Below are positions 32,688-40,850 of a stretch of DNA of 64,000 nt, one piece after another. Positions within the stretch are counted from its first letter, which is position 1, and the number at the start of each line of letters is the position of its first letter. Both the position numbers and the translations under genes were made by a program. Location of the stretch: NCBI GenBank assembly GCA_041390365.1, contig JAWKQB010000001.1, forward strand, positions 620,001 through 684,000. Direction: 5' to 3'. The DNA is from Syntrophotaleaceae bacterium. Lineage in GTDB: Bacteria > Desulfobacterota > Desulfuromonadia > Desulfuromonadales > Syntrophotaleaceae. The notes beneath the pieces were generated by a model. The model saw nothing but the letters and a program-made list of their open reading frames with translations, searched no databases and was not told the DNA's origin.

Positions 32688-33659
32688 ATGCCAAATACTG
32701 CACTGATCATAGGGGAAACCCCCGAGGCGAGGCAGAGTGTTGCCGAGATAGTTGATGCCACCCGTCAGTTTCAGCGCAAGCTCTACTGCGCTGACGACCG
32801 CAGGGCGCTTCGATGGCTGCAGGATAACCCTGTGGATATGGTTTTTTGCGGGTTGACGGAGCAGAACATGCGCCATCTGAAAATCCTGACCGGATTTATG
32901 AAGGACGAACCGGAATGGCGGGATATACCTGTTGTGGTTTTTTCTCACCCCGGCAAGCGAGACCTGCTGATCCGAGCTCTGGAAAGTGGAGCGAGTGACG
33001 GGATGACCCGGGAGACGGCCATCGAGGAGATTACCGCCAAGATCCGCTGGCACTTGAAAAACCGTCAACGAATTCAGGGTTTGTGCATGAGCCGGAGTCA
33101 GCTGGCCCGCATGGCTCTCTGTGACGGGTTGACCGGCCTCTACAACAGGGCCTACTTCGATGCCACCCTGGAGAAGGAAATTGCCCGCAGCCGCCGGTCC
33201 AAGTTGCCGCTGTCTCTGTTGCTGGTGGATCTGGATCATTTCAAGAAGATCAATGACAACCACGGTCATCTGGTGGGTGACCGGGTGCTTGCCAATGTGG
33301 CTGCCGCACTGCGGGATCAGAGTCGCGTTGCCGATACGGTCTGCCGCTATGGCGGCGAGGAGTTTGCGATCATTCTTCCCGAAACGCCATTGGCCGGCGC
33401 TCAGCTGGTTGCCGAAAGGATACGGCGCCAGATCTCTGAGCTAAAGCTAGAGGTTTCGGTGACCACGAGTATCGGCATCAACTGTGCTGAACATTACGAG
33501 GAACTGGTTCCCGATCTGCTGATCGCCGGCGCCGACTCTGCCCTCTATGCCGCCAAGCGCAAAGGTCGCAACCGCTGTGAGGTGGCGACCAGGAATGAGA
33601 CCGATTTCTGCGATCTGCATCTGGTATATCCCGGCAATCTTGCAGTGGCTTCGGCTTGA
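32688..33659 (+). CDS. diguanylate cyclase with pseudo-receiver domain
   Basis: The 323-residue protein has an N-terminal receiver-like domain (residues 1-125). The phosphoacceptor position reads VDMVFCGLT instead of a conserved Asp, and the acidic pair near residue 8 is GE, so phosphorylation is unlikely. The GGDEF domain (about 150-310) has DGLTGLYNRAYFD, LVDLDHFKKINDNHGH and CRYGGEEFAIIL, with RVAD five residues before GGEEF as an inhibition site, so c-di-GMP synthesis is predicted. ATG at 32688 has GGGAG seven bases upstream; the frame opens earlier at 32643. It sits between a fliK-like and two PilZ genes. Confidence 0.88.
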   Translation: MPNTALIIGETPEARQSVAEIVDATRQFQRKLYCADDRRALRWLQDNPVDMVFCGLTEQNMRHLKILTGFMKDEPEWRDIPVVVFSHPGKRDLLIRALESGASDGMTRETAIEEITAKIRWHLKNRQRIQGLCMSRSQLARMALCDGLTGLYNRAYFDATLEKEIARSRRSKLPLSLLLVDLDHFKKINDNHGHLVGDRVLANVAAALRDQSRVADTVCRYGGEEFAIILPETPLAGAQLVAERIRRQISELKLEVSVTTSIGINCAEHYEELVPDLLIAGADSALYAAKRKGRNRCEVATRNETDFCDLHLVYPGNLAVASA

Positions 33660-33685
33660 AAAAACTTTAGGTCAAAAGCAAATTG

Positions 33686-33792
33686 GGACGCAGATTAACG
33701 CAGATGAACGCGGATACGGCTTAAAGCCAAAAACTTAATGTTTTGGTTTGGCTGGATCCGCGCATGCGAAACATCAGATTTGATCCGCGTCC
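33686..33792. repeat. inverted repeat of GACGCAGATTAACGCAGATGAACGCGGAT type
   Basis: The left arm CGCAGATTAACGCAGATGAA (with further GCGGAT words) and the right arm GCATGCGAAACATCAGATTT plus GATCCGCGTCC pair imperfectly around an AT-rich centre. Two more copies are at 39953-40065 and 40851-40958. Confidence 0.75.
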
Positions 33793-33812
33793 AAACCAAG
33801 ATTTTTCCGATT

Positions 33813-34502
33813 TTATTCTATTGAACTTTCCCCCGGATCCTGCAAGGTTGAAGCAAAGATGCGGTTTTTGTTCTGCATGGCCTTGAATTGTTCGGTCATG
33901 GAGAAATGAGTTATCTTTTCCCGGTCGTCCGGTTGCAGATTCACCAGTTCAAAAGCCGTTTCCAGAAACCCCGGACTTTTTTCCACTGTCCTGATGACCC
34001 TGCCCAGACATCGAACCGTTTCCAGTGTCGCTCCCGGCAAATGCATCTCCATTTCCATTAGACCCCCGGGAGGCAGGGATTTTGTCGTCCGGAAGCTGAT
34101 TCCGTATCCGCTCAGATTGACCCTGGCCCGCTGGGGTTTTTGCCTGTGACGGCCTTCGCCGCCCTGCCAGTAACGAAGATAGATTTCTGTATCGATACGG
34201 TAATCGCGGCGAACATGGGAGCTGATCTCGGAATTGGTGACAAAGAGCAGTACAAGGTTGGGCTGGATCGCCCGGACGAGATCGGCCCAGGCGGTGAGAA
34301 AGGCGATTCCCTTATCGAAAGTGACCCGCCACTTTCCGCCCGGATCAATCGCCTCAAGAGGCAGGGGCTGGGTGGGAAACTGGATTTCCAGGTGAGGAGG
34401 GGAGAAGTTTCGGAGAACCCCGTCCACATGCAGGACCTGCCGCCCTTTCATGGGAACGGTTACGTTGACCATCACGCAGTCGGCGAATTGTTCCACCATC
34501 AT
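33813..34502 (-). CDS. PilZ-domain c-di-GMP receptor with N-terminal YcgR-like domain
   Basis: The 229-residue soluble protein has an N-terminal beta-rich domain (residues 1-95, with MKGRQVLHVDGVLRN), like the YcgR-N domain, and a C-terminal PilZ domain. The c-di-GMP motifs are RRDYR at about residues 98-102 and VNLSGYGISF at about 127-136, both complete. YcgR-type proteins slow the flagellar motor when c-di-GMP is high. The neighbourhood of flagellar and GGDEF genes makes this role likely here, but it is inferred. ATG at 34502 is chosen; a second ATG is three bases downstream. A closely similar paralogue follows upstream. Confidence 0.85.
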   Translation of the reverse strand: MMVEQFADCVMVNVTVPMKGRQVLHVDGVLRNFSPPHLEIQFPTQPLPLEAIDPGGKWRVTFDKGIAFLTAWADLVRAIQPNLVLLFVTNSEISSHVRRDYRIDTEIYLRYWQGGEGRHRQKPQRARVNLSGYGISFRTTKSLPPGGLMEMEMHLPGATLETVRCLGRVIRTVEKSPGFLETAFELVNLQPDDREKITHFSMTEQFKAMQNKNRIFASTLQDPGESSIE

Positions 34503-34553
34503 TTAGTAATCCTAAGGTGGTCAATCTGATGGTTTTGGAAAAAGTCATTCCCG

Positions 34554-34633
34554 AAGTGATTTTGATCGGGAATCCAGCTTATAAAGTCCTTGAAATTAGG
34601 GATGCCCGATAGACCCACTCGGGCATGACGGAT
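34554..34633. repeat. CATTCCCG...CGGGCATGAC intergenic inverted repeat
   Basis: GTCATTCCCGAAGTGATTTT, GATCGGGAATCCAGC, GATGCCCGATAG and ACTCGGGCATGACGGA form a pair of nested arms. A second nearly identical copy is at 45782-45870. It lies between the two PilZ genes. Confidence 0.8.
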
Positions 34634-34672
34634 CGAATTTGCGAGTATATCAACATGAAGCGATTGTTCCTG

Positions 34673-35338
34673 CTACCCCAGATCCCGGGTCTGAATCTTG
34701 TTGCGCAGTTCCTCACGCTGGGCCGCCATGCAAAAACCGATAATCGCGTCGCGGTCGGCAGACTCAATCTCGATAAAGTGCATGGCTACTCCTTTTCGGC
34801 CTCCGGCAAAAGGGCACAAACGTTTGACCTGGCCGATGCAGGTGGCCTGTTTCGGGGGATCCTCACTGAAAATCAAGGTTAGAGAAATCTTTTCATTCAG
34901 CTGGACGGTATCAGGCAGGGGCATGCGAATGCCGCAGCCGCTGATATTGACCCGCGCCTTAATTTGGCGGGGCTGGTTCTCCTCGCCTTCCACAAAGCGG
35001 GTATAGCGGATGGTCAGGTCGGTATCCACCCGGAAGAATTCGCGGTTGCCGAACTGCAGCGGTGTTTCGACAACCTTTAAACGCAGTTTGTCCCCGTCGA
35101 GGACCTCCTCTATGGTCGCCCTGAGGCGGATTGGGTGCCCATCTTCCTCAAAAAAGAGACGGCAGCCGCCTTTCAGATCCAGTTCCTCAACAGGCAGCTG
35201 ACCGGTCAGGAAGGTCGCCTCGACAGTATCCACGGACCGTCGGCGCGCCACGCACTCCAGGGACATGGTCTGATCATCCCTGATGGGAAGGGTGATCTGA
35301 ATAATCCGAAAATCTTTTAGATGATCGAGAGCTGACAT
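34673..35338 (-). CDS. PilZ-domain c-di-GMP receptor with N-terminal YcgR-like domain (paralogue)
   Basis: The 221-residue protein parallels the neighbouring PilZ protein. Its N-terminal domain (residues 1-95) begins FRIIQITLPIRDDQTMSLECVA, and the PilZ domain has NREFFRVDTDL (RxxxR) at about 99-103 and VNISGCGIRMPL (NxSxxG) at about 130-141, so c-di-GMP binding is expected. Gene order suggests duplication from a common ancestor followed by divergence. The ATG at 35338 has a weak ribosome site. The region upstream is repeat DNA. Function with the flagellar motor is inferred. Confidence 0.84.
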   Translation of the reverse strand: MSALDHLKDFRIIQITLPIRDDQTMSLECVARRRSVDTVEATFLTGQLPVEELDLKGGCRLFFEEDGHPIRLRATIEEVLDGDKLRLKVVETPLQFGNREFFRVDTDLTIRYTRFVEGEENQPRQIKARVNISGCGIRMPLPDTVQLNEKISLTLIFSEDPPKQATCIGQVKRLCPFAGGRKGVAMHFIEIESADRDAIIGFCMAAQREELRNKIQTRDLG

Positions 35339-35536
35339 GAAGCGGTTTCGGGTCCGTTATTGTTTTTGATTGGGCAGCTTTGGGTCGTGGTTCCAATGAC
35401 GCTGTCGAAACCCGGCTTTTCCGTCTAATTCAAGGGCAATACGAGCAGCCATATTAGCCTTACTTTCCCGATAACGCAAACAAAGTTTTCTGGTTATGCA
35501 CTTGACTACTGTGAAGATAAAACCTTCAATCACAAA

Positions 35537-35643
35537 GGCTTAATGCAAAGGAGCGGGGGCGCAAAGGCGCAAGGGGAAAAACGATCAGGATCATCTTGTT
35601 CATTGGTTTCTTTGCGACTTGGCGTCCTGGTGTCCTGGCGTTG
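35537..35643. repeat. inverted repeat of GGCGCAAAGGCGCAAGG / CTTTGCGACTTGGCGTCC type
   Basis: GGGGGCGCAAAGGCGCAAGG faces TTTCTTTGCGACTTGGCGTC with CCTGG words. Different in sequence from the other families. It is a few bases from the 3' end of the FliT-like gene. The remaining 35339-35536 part of the gap holds no other feature I recognise. Confidence 0.65.
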
Positions 35644-35646
35644 AAT

Positions 35647-36051
35647 TCACTGCCTGGAACTGACCCTGCTGCCGGAATATGACGAAGGAGTTTTATATCC
35701 GCTGATTGCAGTGCGGCCCTCCCGGAGTTGAGCCAATTCATCCCGAACCAGCGCCTTGTGTGCCGTGGCTTGGGTAAGAATTTCCTGGCAGCGATCGGCG
35801 AGATCGGTCATCAGCGATCTTTTTGTTGCCAGAAAAGAGGAGGGGAGAGGAGTTTCCGGCTTCGCTGTCAACAGATCAGCGATTCGACCATCGATCAGAT
35901 GCGCTTCATCCCGAAGCTGCATCCAGCCCTGCAGCGAAACGCCGACAGCATCTCCCTGCCCCTTTTTCAGCATTCCTCCGATTTCCTCCAGCTTATTTAG
36001 AAGGTCCCGGTATTGCTGCAGGGAAAGCTGAAGGAGATTTTCCAGTTCCAT
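35647..36051 (-). CDS. FliT-like flagellar chaperone (hypothetical)
   Basis: The 134-residue protein is all helical, with ENLLQLSLQQYRDLLNKLEEI and a second heptad-like stretch, and carries no membrane segment. Placement right after fliD-fliS and size match FliT/FlgN-type export chaperones, which bind FliD or the hook-associated proteins. Sequence similarity to known FliT is weak, so this is positional. ATG at 36051 follows TGAGGT, nine bases after fliS. The C-terminal tail is Ser-rich. Confidence 0.65.
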   Translation of the reverse strand: MELENLLQLSLQQYRDLLNKLEEIGGMLKKGQGDAVGVSLQGWMQLRDEAHLIDGRIADLLTAKPETPLPSSFLATKRSLMTDLADRCQEILTQATAHKALVRDELAQLREGRTAISGYKTPSSYSGSRVSSRQ

Positions 36052-36060
36052 CGTCTCACC

Positions 36061-36495
36061 TCAGAAGCTGGCATTCAGAGGTTTGTAATCGCCATTGGCC
36101 GTCTTGGTCTCGACCTTCTGTTCCTCGCGGACTGTTTCGATAGCCTGCGTCCAGGTTTCCCGAAGATCGCACAACAGGCCTTCGACCACCTCGAGAGGTT
36201 TCGCTTCGTTTGTCAGGTTGGCCTCGAGCATGTTGCGGATCATGTAGTCGTACAGGGCATCGAGGTTGGCGGCGATTTCCCCGCCGATCTGGTGATCCAG
36301 AGTATTGCGGAATTCCATGACGATGGCCATGGCCTTCTGGATACCAGTGACCTTGCCGGAAATGTTCCCCTCCCCGATGGCATGGATGGCCTGCCGGGTG
36401 AAGCGGATCGCGCCGTCGTAGAGCATGATCAGGATCTGCTCGCGGGATGCAGTGGAGATCTGGTTCTGCTGGTAACTGTTCAGATAGGCATTCAT
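36061..36495 (-). CDS. fliS: flagellin export chaperone FliS
   Basis: The 144-residue protein has the typical FliS start NAYLNSYQQNQISTASREQILIMLYDGAIRFTRQA and helical bundle. FliS binds the C-terminus of unfolded flagellin in the cytoplasm and delivers it to the export gate. It overlaps fliD by ATGA (36492-36495) and precedes the FliT-like gene. The C-terminus is slightly longer than average. In many bacteria FliS is also linked to FliW and CsrA through flagellin, whose genes are also in this window. Confidence 0.95.
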   Translation of the reverse strand: MNAYLNSYQQNQISTASREQILIMLYDGAIRFTRQAIHAIGEGNISGKVTGIQKAMAIVMEFRNTLDHQIGGEIAANLDALYDYMIRNMLEANLTNEAKPLEVVEGLLCDLRETWTQAIETVREEQKVETKTANGDYKPLNASF

Positions 36496-37853
36496 CGTTT
36501 ATAACTCCACAAATTTTCGAGTGATTCCAGTTGTGCGCTCAGATAACTGCTGGTCGAGTTCATGCCGCTTATCAATTGCTCGAGGGCGTTGAACTGGTCG
36601 TAAAGGTTCTGCTCCCGTTTTTCAAGACGCATCTCCATGCGTTCAATGCCTTTTTCAATGCGTTTTACGTTTCTCTCGATGCTTTCCTTGCGACCGGCAT
36701 AAAAACCATCGGTGTTGTCGGTGATATCTTCCAGATAGTTTTTGAAGCGGGTGGCGATGCCATCTACCGATTCATTGCCCACCAACAGTTCGGTCACACC
36801 GGAGAGGTTGCTCTTGATTGCATCCGATAATGTTGCGTCATCGATCTGAAGGGTGCCGTCTTTTTGGGTTTCGAGACCCAACTGGGACAGAGAGGTGATG
36901 CTGCCACCGGCTTGAGTGGTCAGCAGGCTCTGCAGGCGTCGCTTGATGTTGTTGAGGCCCGAATCCCCAACCAGAATGCCCGCGCTTCCCCCCTCGGATT
37001 TGGACTGGCTGGTGACGAAGGAAACAACATCGTTATAGCCCGAAACGAAATCTTTGATTAATCCTTTTATGGAGTCCTCATCCAACTTTACGGTCAGGTT
37101 GGTAAGGGTGCCTTCTTCAGCCTTTGACAGGTCCAGTGACACGCCGGGAATTGCTTCGCTCAGGGTGTTGCTGTCGCTGTAAATATCGATGCCGTCCACA
37201 CGGATGTGAGCCTGTTGGGCGTTTTGGGTTGTAGCAAGCGCCGGAGGCTCATAACCCTCAACGCCCCCTGCCAAGGCAGAGAAATCGAGACTGAACCCGG
37301 TAGCGATATCGTTCCCGGTCACAACCAGCCGATAGGGACTTGCGGTGCCGTCGTTGATGATGGCTGCCGTGACGCCTGCATCCGCTTCGTTGATGGCGGT
37401 CATGATGCCTTCCAGAGAATTGCTTTCGGCATCGATGGTAATACTCACCGGTGCTTCACTGCCCACGGTCAGGGTCAAACTGCCTGTACCGAAACTGTTG
37501 GCCGTTTTGCTGGAAACCCCCTGGCTGACACTTTTCTGTACCTGAGCAAGATCGACCACCTCGACCTGGTAGCTGCCGGGGAGTGCATCGCTGTCGGCGG
37601 TAGCGGCAAAGAAATCTTCCGAACTCAAGGTTGCTTTTTTTGCCTGCAGTTCGGTTACCGAATCGAGATCCTCGATTTTCGACAAAAAGCCATCCAACTT
37701 GTCCTCGAACTTGGCGAGGGCCGACAAACGCGCGCTGAAAAAAGCCTTGTCCGTCTCCAGTCGGCTGAGCGGCCGGCGCTCAGCCTCCATCAACTGTTTG
37801 ATCAGAGAGGTGGTGTCCAGGCCGGTGGCCAGGCCGCCGAAAGATATCGCCAT
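36492..37853 (-). CDS. fliD: flagellar filament cap FliD (hook-associated protein 2)
   Basis: The 453-residue protein begins FGGLATGLDTTSLIKQLMEAERRPLSRLE, the standard FliD N-terminal coiled-coil, and ends with a helical segment that includes REQNLYDQFNALEQLISGMNS. The middle domain is variable. FliD forms the pentameric cap under which flagellin folds. It follows a GGAGGGGAG site and is transcribed with flaG upstream and fliS downstream. Length is near that of the usual short form. Confidence 0.94.
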   Translation of the reverse strand: MAISFGGLATGLDTTSLIKQLMEAERRPLSRLETDKAFFSARLSALAKFEDKLDGFLSKIEDLDSVTELQAKKATLSSEDFFAATADSDALPGSYQVEVVDLAQVQKSVSQGVSSKTANSFGTGSLTLTVGSEAPVSITIDAESNSLEGIMTAINEADAGVTAAIINDGTASPYRLVVTGNDIATGFSLDFSALAGGVEGYEPPALATTQNAQQAHIRVDGIDIYSDSNTLSEAIPGVSLDLSKAEEGTLTNLTVKLDEDSIKGLIKDFVSGYNDVVSFVTSQSKSEGGSAGILVGDSGLNNIKRRLQSLLTTQAGGSITSLSQLGLETQKDGTLQIDDATLSDAIKSNLSGVTELLVGNESVDGIATRFKNYLEDITDNTDGFYAGRKESIERNVKRIEKGIERMEMRLEKREQNLYDQFNALEQLISGMNSTSSYLSAQLESLENLWSYKR

Positions 37854-37875
37854 GGTTTGCTCCCCTCCGTGCAGT

Positions 37876-38220
37876 CTACCCGGTGGTGTCCACCAGGCTG
37901 CCGCGTAGTTCTTTCAAGTGTTTGGTCAGATCGATAAGTTCTTCGGGTGGAATCTGTCGAATCATTTCGCCCGATTCGACCTCCACAAGACGCACCACCA
38001 TCTGGTTGGTCTTATGCTCCATCTCAAAACGTACACTGTAGGCGCCGTCTTCAGTGAGGGACTTGATCTGATCGAGTATCTCCTCGGGCTGCACCTTTTT
38101 CCTGGCGGTATCCGAATCGACCCGGTTGGCGGTTTCTTCGCGGACGCGAGTGATTTCGTCGGCGCTTGTCGCCAATTTTGGCGTGACGGTCCCGGAGACG
38201 GCTGCAGAGTCAACTTTCAT
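37876..38220 (-). CDS. flaG: FlaG-family flagellar protein
   Basis: The 114-residue protein matches FlaG: a variable N-terminal part and a C-terminal strand-rich region YSVRFEMEHKTNQMVVRLVEVESGEMIRQIPPEELIDLT. FlaG influences filament length. It lies between flagellin and fliD in the same orientation. A GGAGG site precedes the ATG. The hairpin at 38249-38271 separates it from fliC, so read-through or an own promoter is needed. Confidence 0.9.
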   Translation of the reverse strand: MKVDSAAVSGTVTPKLATSADEITRVREETANRVDSDTARKKVQPEEILDQIKSLTEDGAYSVRFEMEHKTNQMVVRLVEVESGEMIRQIPPEELIDLTKHLKELRGSLVDTTG

Positions 38221-38248
38221 GGTTGCCTCCTGTTAGCTCCTTGAGAAA

Positions 38249-38271
38249 GGGGGCCGGGAAACCCGGCCCCC
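38249..38271 (-). terminator. strong hairpin after the flagellin gene
   Basis: GGGGGCCGGG (38249-38258) and CCCGGCCCCC (38262-38271) form a perfect 10-bp stem with an AAA loop 24 bp downstream of the fliC stop. The minus-strand tail CCCTTTCT is only moderately T-rich, so it may be an attenuating or mRNA-stabilising hairpin. Confidence 0.75.
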
Positions 38272-38294
38272 CAGGTTGGATGACCGATCCGGCC

Positions 38295-39740
38295 TTAGCC
38301 GAGCAGCGACAGAGCCAGCTGCGGGGCCTGGTTGGCCTGGGCCAGAATGGAGACGCCGGCCTGCTGCAGAATGTTCTGCTTGGTCATGTTGGAGGTTTCC
38401 TGCGCGATGTCTGCATCCAGGATCCGGCTGCGGGCGGCGCTCAGGTTTTCAGCAACGTTGTTGAGGTTGGCGATGGTCGATTCGAAGCGGTTCTGCACGG
38501 CGCCGAGATCTCCGCGGGAGGAGTCGATCTGGGCAATGGCGCGGTCGATGTTGGTGATCGCGCTGTTCGCTCCGGACTGAGTGGAAATATCCACGTTGGT
38601 CATGGAGTTCGCAGTCGTTACATTGGTTGTTCCTGCGGTAAAGGTCATACCCGAACCAGCAGCCGTACCCTGATTGATAACGATTGCATTTTCACTGCTG
38701 AGAGTTACGGAGCCGACGATGACCTCATCTTGAACCGCCGTCAGGTCGAGACTGCCAAACAAGGCGTCGCCGTTACCATCTGCTTCCAGCTGGATATTAC
38801 GGCCATCGCTAGCCGTAAGAACCATTTGGTTGGAAGAGTTCATTTCAGCGGTAACACCGGTTTGGTTTGACACAGCATTGATCGCATCAGTCAAAGCGCC
38901 GTTTGCATCGGCAGCCTGAACTGAAGCCAACATAATATCGACGCCGTTAATCGCGAATTCACCTGCTGCCAGGCCGTCTGCATCGAGGGAAACAGCACCC
39001 AAATTAACAGTTGTTGCGTTGGCTGTGGCGCTTACACCGGTCGTAGCAGAAAAGGCATTGATCCCTGCAGCAACCGAAGCTGCCGAGTTATCGGCGTCTG
39101 TGGTGGAAAGATTGTCATTTGAGGTGGTAATGACCTGATCGTTGATCGTCAGTACGCCTGAAATGTTGGTCAAGAGTCCGGATGCCGTACCAGGTGCAGT
39201 TATTCCAGTAGAGGATACTTCCGCGTTGGCACCCAGAGCATTGGCACGGGCATCGCTGATCGACAGAGAGATGGATTGGTCGGCATTGGCGCCAACATGG
39301 AACTTGGCGTCGGTCATGCTTCCATCGAGGAGTTTTTTACCGTTGAAGGTGGTGTTGTTGCCGATACGGTCCAGTTCCGAAATCAGCTGGTCAACTTCCG
39401 CCTGAAGAGATGCCCGGTCTTGATTGGTGTTGGTATCGTTGGCCGACTGTACGGCCAGTTCGCGCATGCGCTGCAGAATGTTGGTGCTTTCTCCCAGGGC
39501 GCCTTCAGCGGTCTGGGCCAGGGAGATGCCGTCGTTGGCGTTCCGGGCGGCCTGGTTGAGGCCGCGGATCTGCGAGGTCATGCGGTCGGAGATCGCCAGA
39601 CCGGCGGCGTCGTCCTTGGCGCTGTTGATGCGCAGACCGGAAGAGAGGCGTTGCATCGATTTGCCCAAGGCACCCTGAGACTGGCCGAGGTTACGCTGAG
39701 CGTTGAGGGACATTACGTTAGTGTTGATGGTAATTGCCAT
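38295..39740 (-). CDS. fliC: flagellin
   Basis: The 481-residue filament protein has the conserved N-terminal D0/D1 helices (MAITINTNVMSLNAQRNLG, RMRELAVQSAN) and C-terminal D1/D0 (ENLSAARSRILDADIAQET, NILQQAGVSILAQANQ). A long Thr/Ser/Ala-rich central segment (about residues 170-390) is the surface-exposed domain. The core motif RELAVQ is the TLR5-recognised region of beta/gamma-type flagellins. A single gene is seen. Transcription is predicted from a sigma-28 promoter 140 bp upstream and translation is predicted to be repressed by CsrA. Confidence 0.97.
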   Translation of the reverse strand: MAITINTNVMSLNAQRNLGQSQGALGKSMQRLSSGLRINSAKDDAAGLAISDRMTSQIRGLNQAARNANDGISLAQTAEGALGESTNILQRMRELAVQSANDTNTNQDRASLQAEVDQLISELDRIGNNTTFNGKKLLDGSMTDAKFHVGANADQSISLSISDARANALGANAEVSSTGITAPGTASGLLTNISGVLTINDQVITTSNDNLSTTDADNSAASVAAGINAFSATTGVSATANATTVNLGAVSLDADGLAAGEFAINGVDIMLASVQAADANGALTDAINAVSNQTGVTAEMNSSNQMVLTASDGRNIQLEADGNGDALFGSLDLTAVQDEVIVGSVTLSSENAIVINQGTAAGSGMTFTAGTTNVTTANSMTNVDISTQSGANSAITNIDRAIAQIDSSRGDLGAVQNRFESTIANLNNVAENLSAARSRILDADIAQETSNMTKQNILQQAGVSILAQANQAPQLALSLLG

Positions 39741-39745
39741 GGTTT

Positions 39746-39784
39746 ATTCCTCCGTGAATGATGGTTTGGCGGGCATCCTTGCCC
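39746..39784 (-). promoter_or_regulatory. CsrA-type leader of fliC (GGA hairpin plus Shine-Dalgarno)
   Basis: On the minus strand the hairpin GGGCAAGGATGCCC (39784-39771) presents AAGGAT in its loop, the classic GGA-loop CsrA site. Twenty-five bases further on, ACGGAGGAAT (39755-39746) is both the ribosome site and a second GGA site. This is the dual-site layout described for Bacillus hag. Confidence 0.7.
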
Positions 39785-39888
39785 TGGTTTTGGTTTTTGT
39801 TCTGTTTTTTGTTTGCCTGCCGGGAAGGTTCGGGTTGATTCACTCACCTCCTTCGACTGGATTTTCCCGGATTTGCTCTTTGACTCAC

Positions 39889-39916
39889 TTTTCGACCTTC
39901 AAAACCGAAATCTTTA
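39889..39916 (-). promoter_or_regulatory. sigma-28 promoter of fliC
   Basis: TAAAGATT (39916-39909), 12 bp, GTCGAAAA (39896-39889) on the minus strand. It matches the sigma-28 pattern TAAAGTTT/GCCGATAA at 7 of 8 and 6 of 8 positions. The start lies about 140 nt upstream of the ATG, leaving a long leader for CsrA control. Confidence 0.7.
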
Positions 39917-39952
39917 GGATTATTTTTCAATATTCATAGTCATAGGCTTTTC

Positions 39953-40065
39953 GAACGCAGATAACTGCGGATAGAGGCGGATATAGTTAAAATCTGAATG
40001 TTTCTTCTTTTGGATTCCGGTTTGCTTTTGAAATCATCTGCGTCCATCCGCTTTTATCTGCGTTC
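39953..40065. repeat. inverted repeat of GAACGCAGATAACTGCGGAT type
   Basis: GAACGCAGATAA at the left end is exactly complementary to TTATCTGCGTTC at the right end; further GCGGAT and ATCCGC words pair inside. Second copy of the CGCAGAT family, between the fliC promoter and fliW. Confidence 0.75.
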
Positions 40066-40080
40066 AATTTGCCTTTCAGG

Positions 40081-40542
40081 TTATTGGCCAGCCTTTTCTT
40101 CGGCCGCGGCCCGGGCTTCCTCGATAGTCGGCAGGGGGGTGCGGCTCTGGTATTTGGTGCCTTCCAGGATGACCTGCAGCGCCCGGTTGCTTTTCGGTGC
40201 GAACAGGATCGGCGCAGCCAGGTTGAGGGTGATCTTCCGGTCGGGAGGCACGGTCACCACGGTCAGGACGAAGCATTCCTCCGTCTCCTCGAGTCCCAAT
40301 TTCACCCGCTCCCGCTGATCGGGAACCACCCGGTAATCGAGAAAGAAATTGGTCGGATCGGTGAGGATGAAGGCGATGTTCGGGTCCTCGACGCTCTGAA
40401 TCCAGAACAGGGGACCTTCCTTCTCGTTGGGCATGACCACGAACCTGCGCAGATGCTCGAAACCGATGAGTCCTTCCGGGAAGGTCAGGAGGTTTTCGTC
40501 GCTGTATTCGATTTCGCCGAAGCGGCTCTGAATCTTCCTCAT
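40081..40542 (-). CDS. fliW: flagellar assembly factor FliW
   Basis: The 153-residue protein matches FliW: TFPEGLIGFEHLRRFVV, FWIQSVEDPNIAFILTDP and NLAAPILFAPKSNRALQVIL. FliW binds CsrA and relieves its repression of flagellin translation when flagellin is exported; flagellin itself competes for FliW. The frame extends to 40629, but ATG at 40542 overlaps the csrA stop (ATGA) and begins the conserved MRKIQSRFGEIEY. It follows csrA, as in many bacteria, so they are made together. Confidence 0.93.
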   Translation of the reverse strand: MRKIQSRFGEIEYSDENLLTFPEGLIGFEHLRRFVVMPNEKEGPLFWIQSVEDPNIAFILTDPTNFFLDYRVVPDQRERVKLGLEETEECFVLTVVTVPPDRKITLNLAAPILFAPKSNRALQVILEGTKYQSRTPLPTIEEARAAAEEKAGQ

Positions 40543-40781
40543 TTCGGTTCTTTCCTCCCGGCCAGGCTGCTGCTCAAATCGTTCAGATCTGCAAGGTTCC
40601 ATTGGGTCGCCTCCTTGTTTTCCAGGCAAATACGGTCGTAAACTTCCTGCCGATAGATTTTTTTATCTGAAGGGGCCTCGATGCCGATACGGATGCCGCC
40701 GCCCTTCAGCTCGATTACGGTTATCTTGATGTCGTCGCCGATGACGATTCCTTCACCGGCTTTACGGGTGAGTACAAGCAT
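40539..40781 (-). CDS. csrA: carbon storage regulator CsrA
   Basis: The 80-residue RNA-binding protein starts MLVLTRKAGEGIVIGDDIKITVIEL and continues RIGIEAPSDKKIYRQEVYDRI, the canonical CsrA dimer fold. The C-terminal extension of about 15 residues is longer than in E. coli CsrA. It binds GGA loops near ribosome sites, predicted here at the fliC leader. A GGAGGG site precedes the ATG. The stop overlaps the fliW start. Confidence 0.95.
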   Translation of the reverse strand: MLVLTRKAGEGIVIGDDIKITVIELKGGGIRIGIEAPSDKKIYRQEVYDRICLENKEATQWNLADLNDLSSSLAGRKEPK

Positions 40782-40850
40782 GTTTGCCCTCCCTGGCGTT
40801 GGTTGGCGCCTTCATCCTAAGGCGTCTGGATTAAGTCTAAGAGGCAGATT

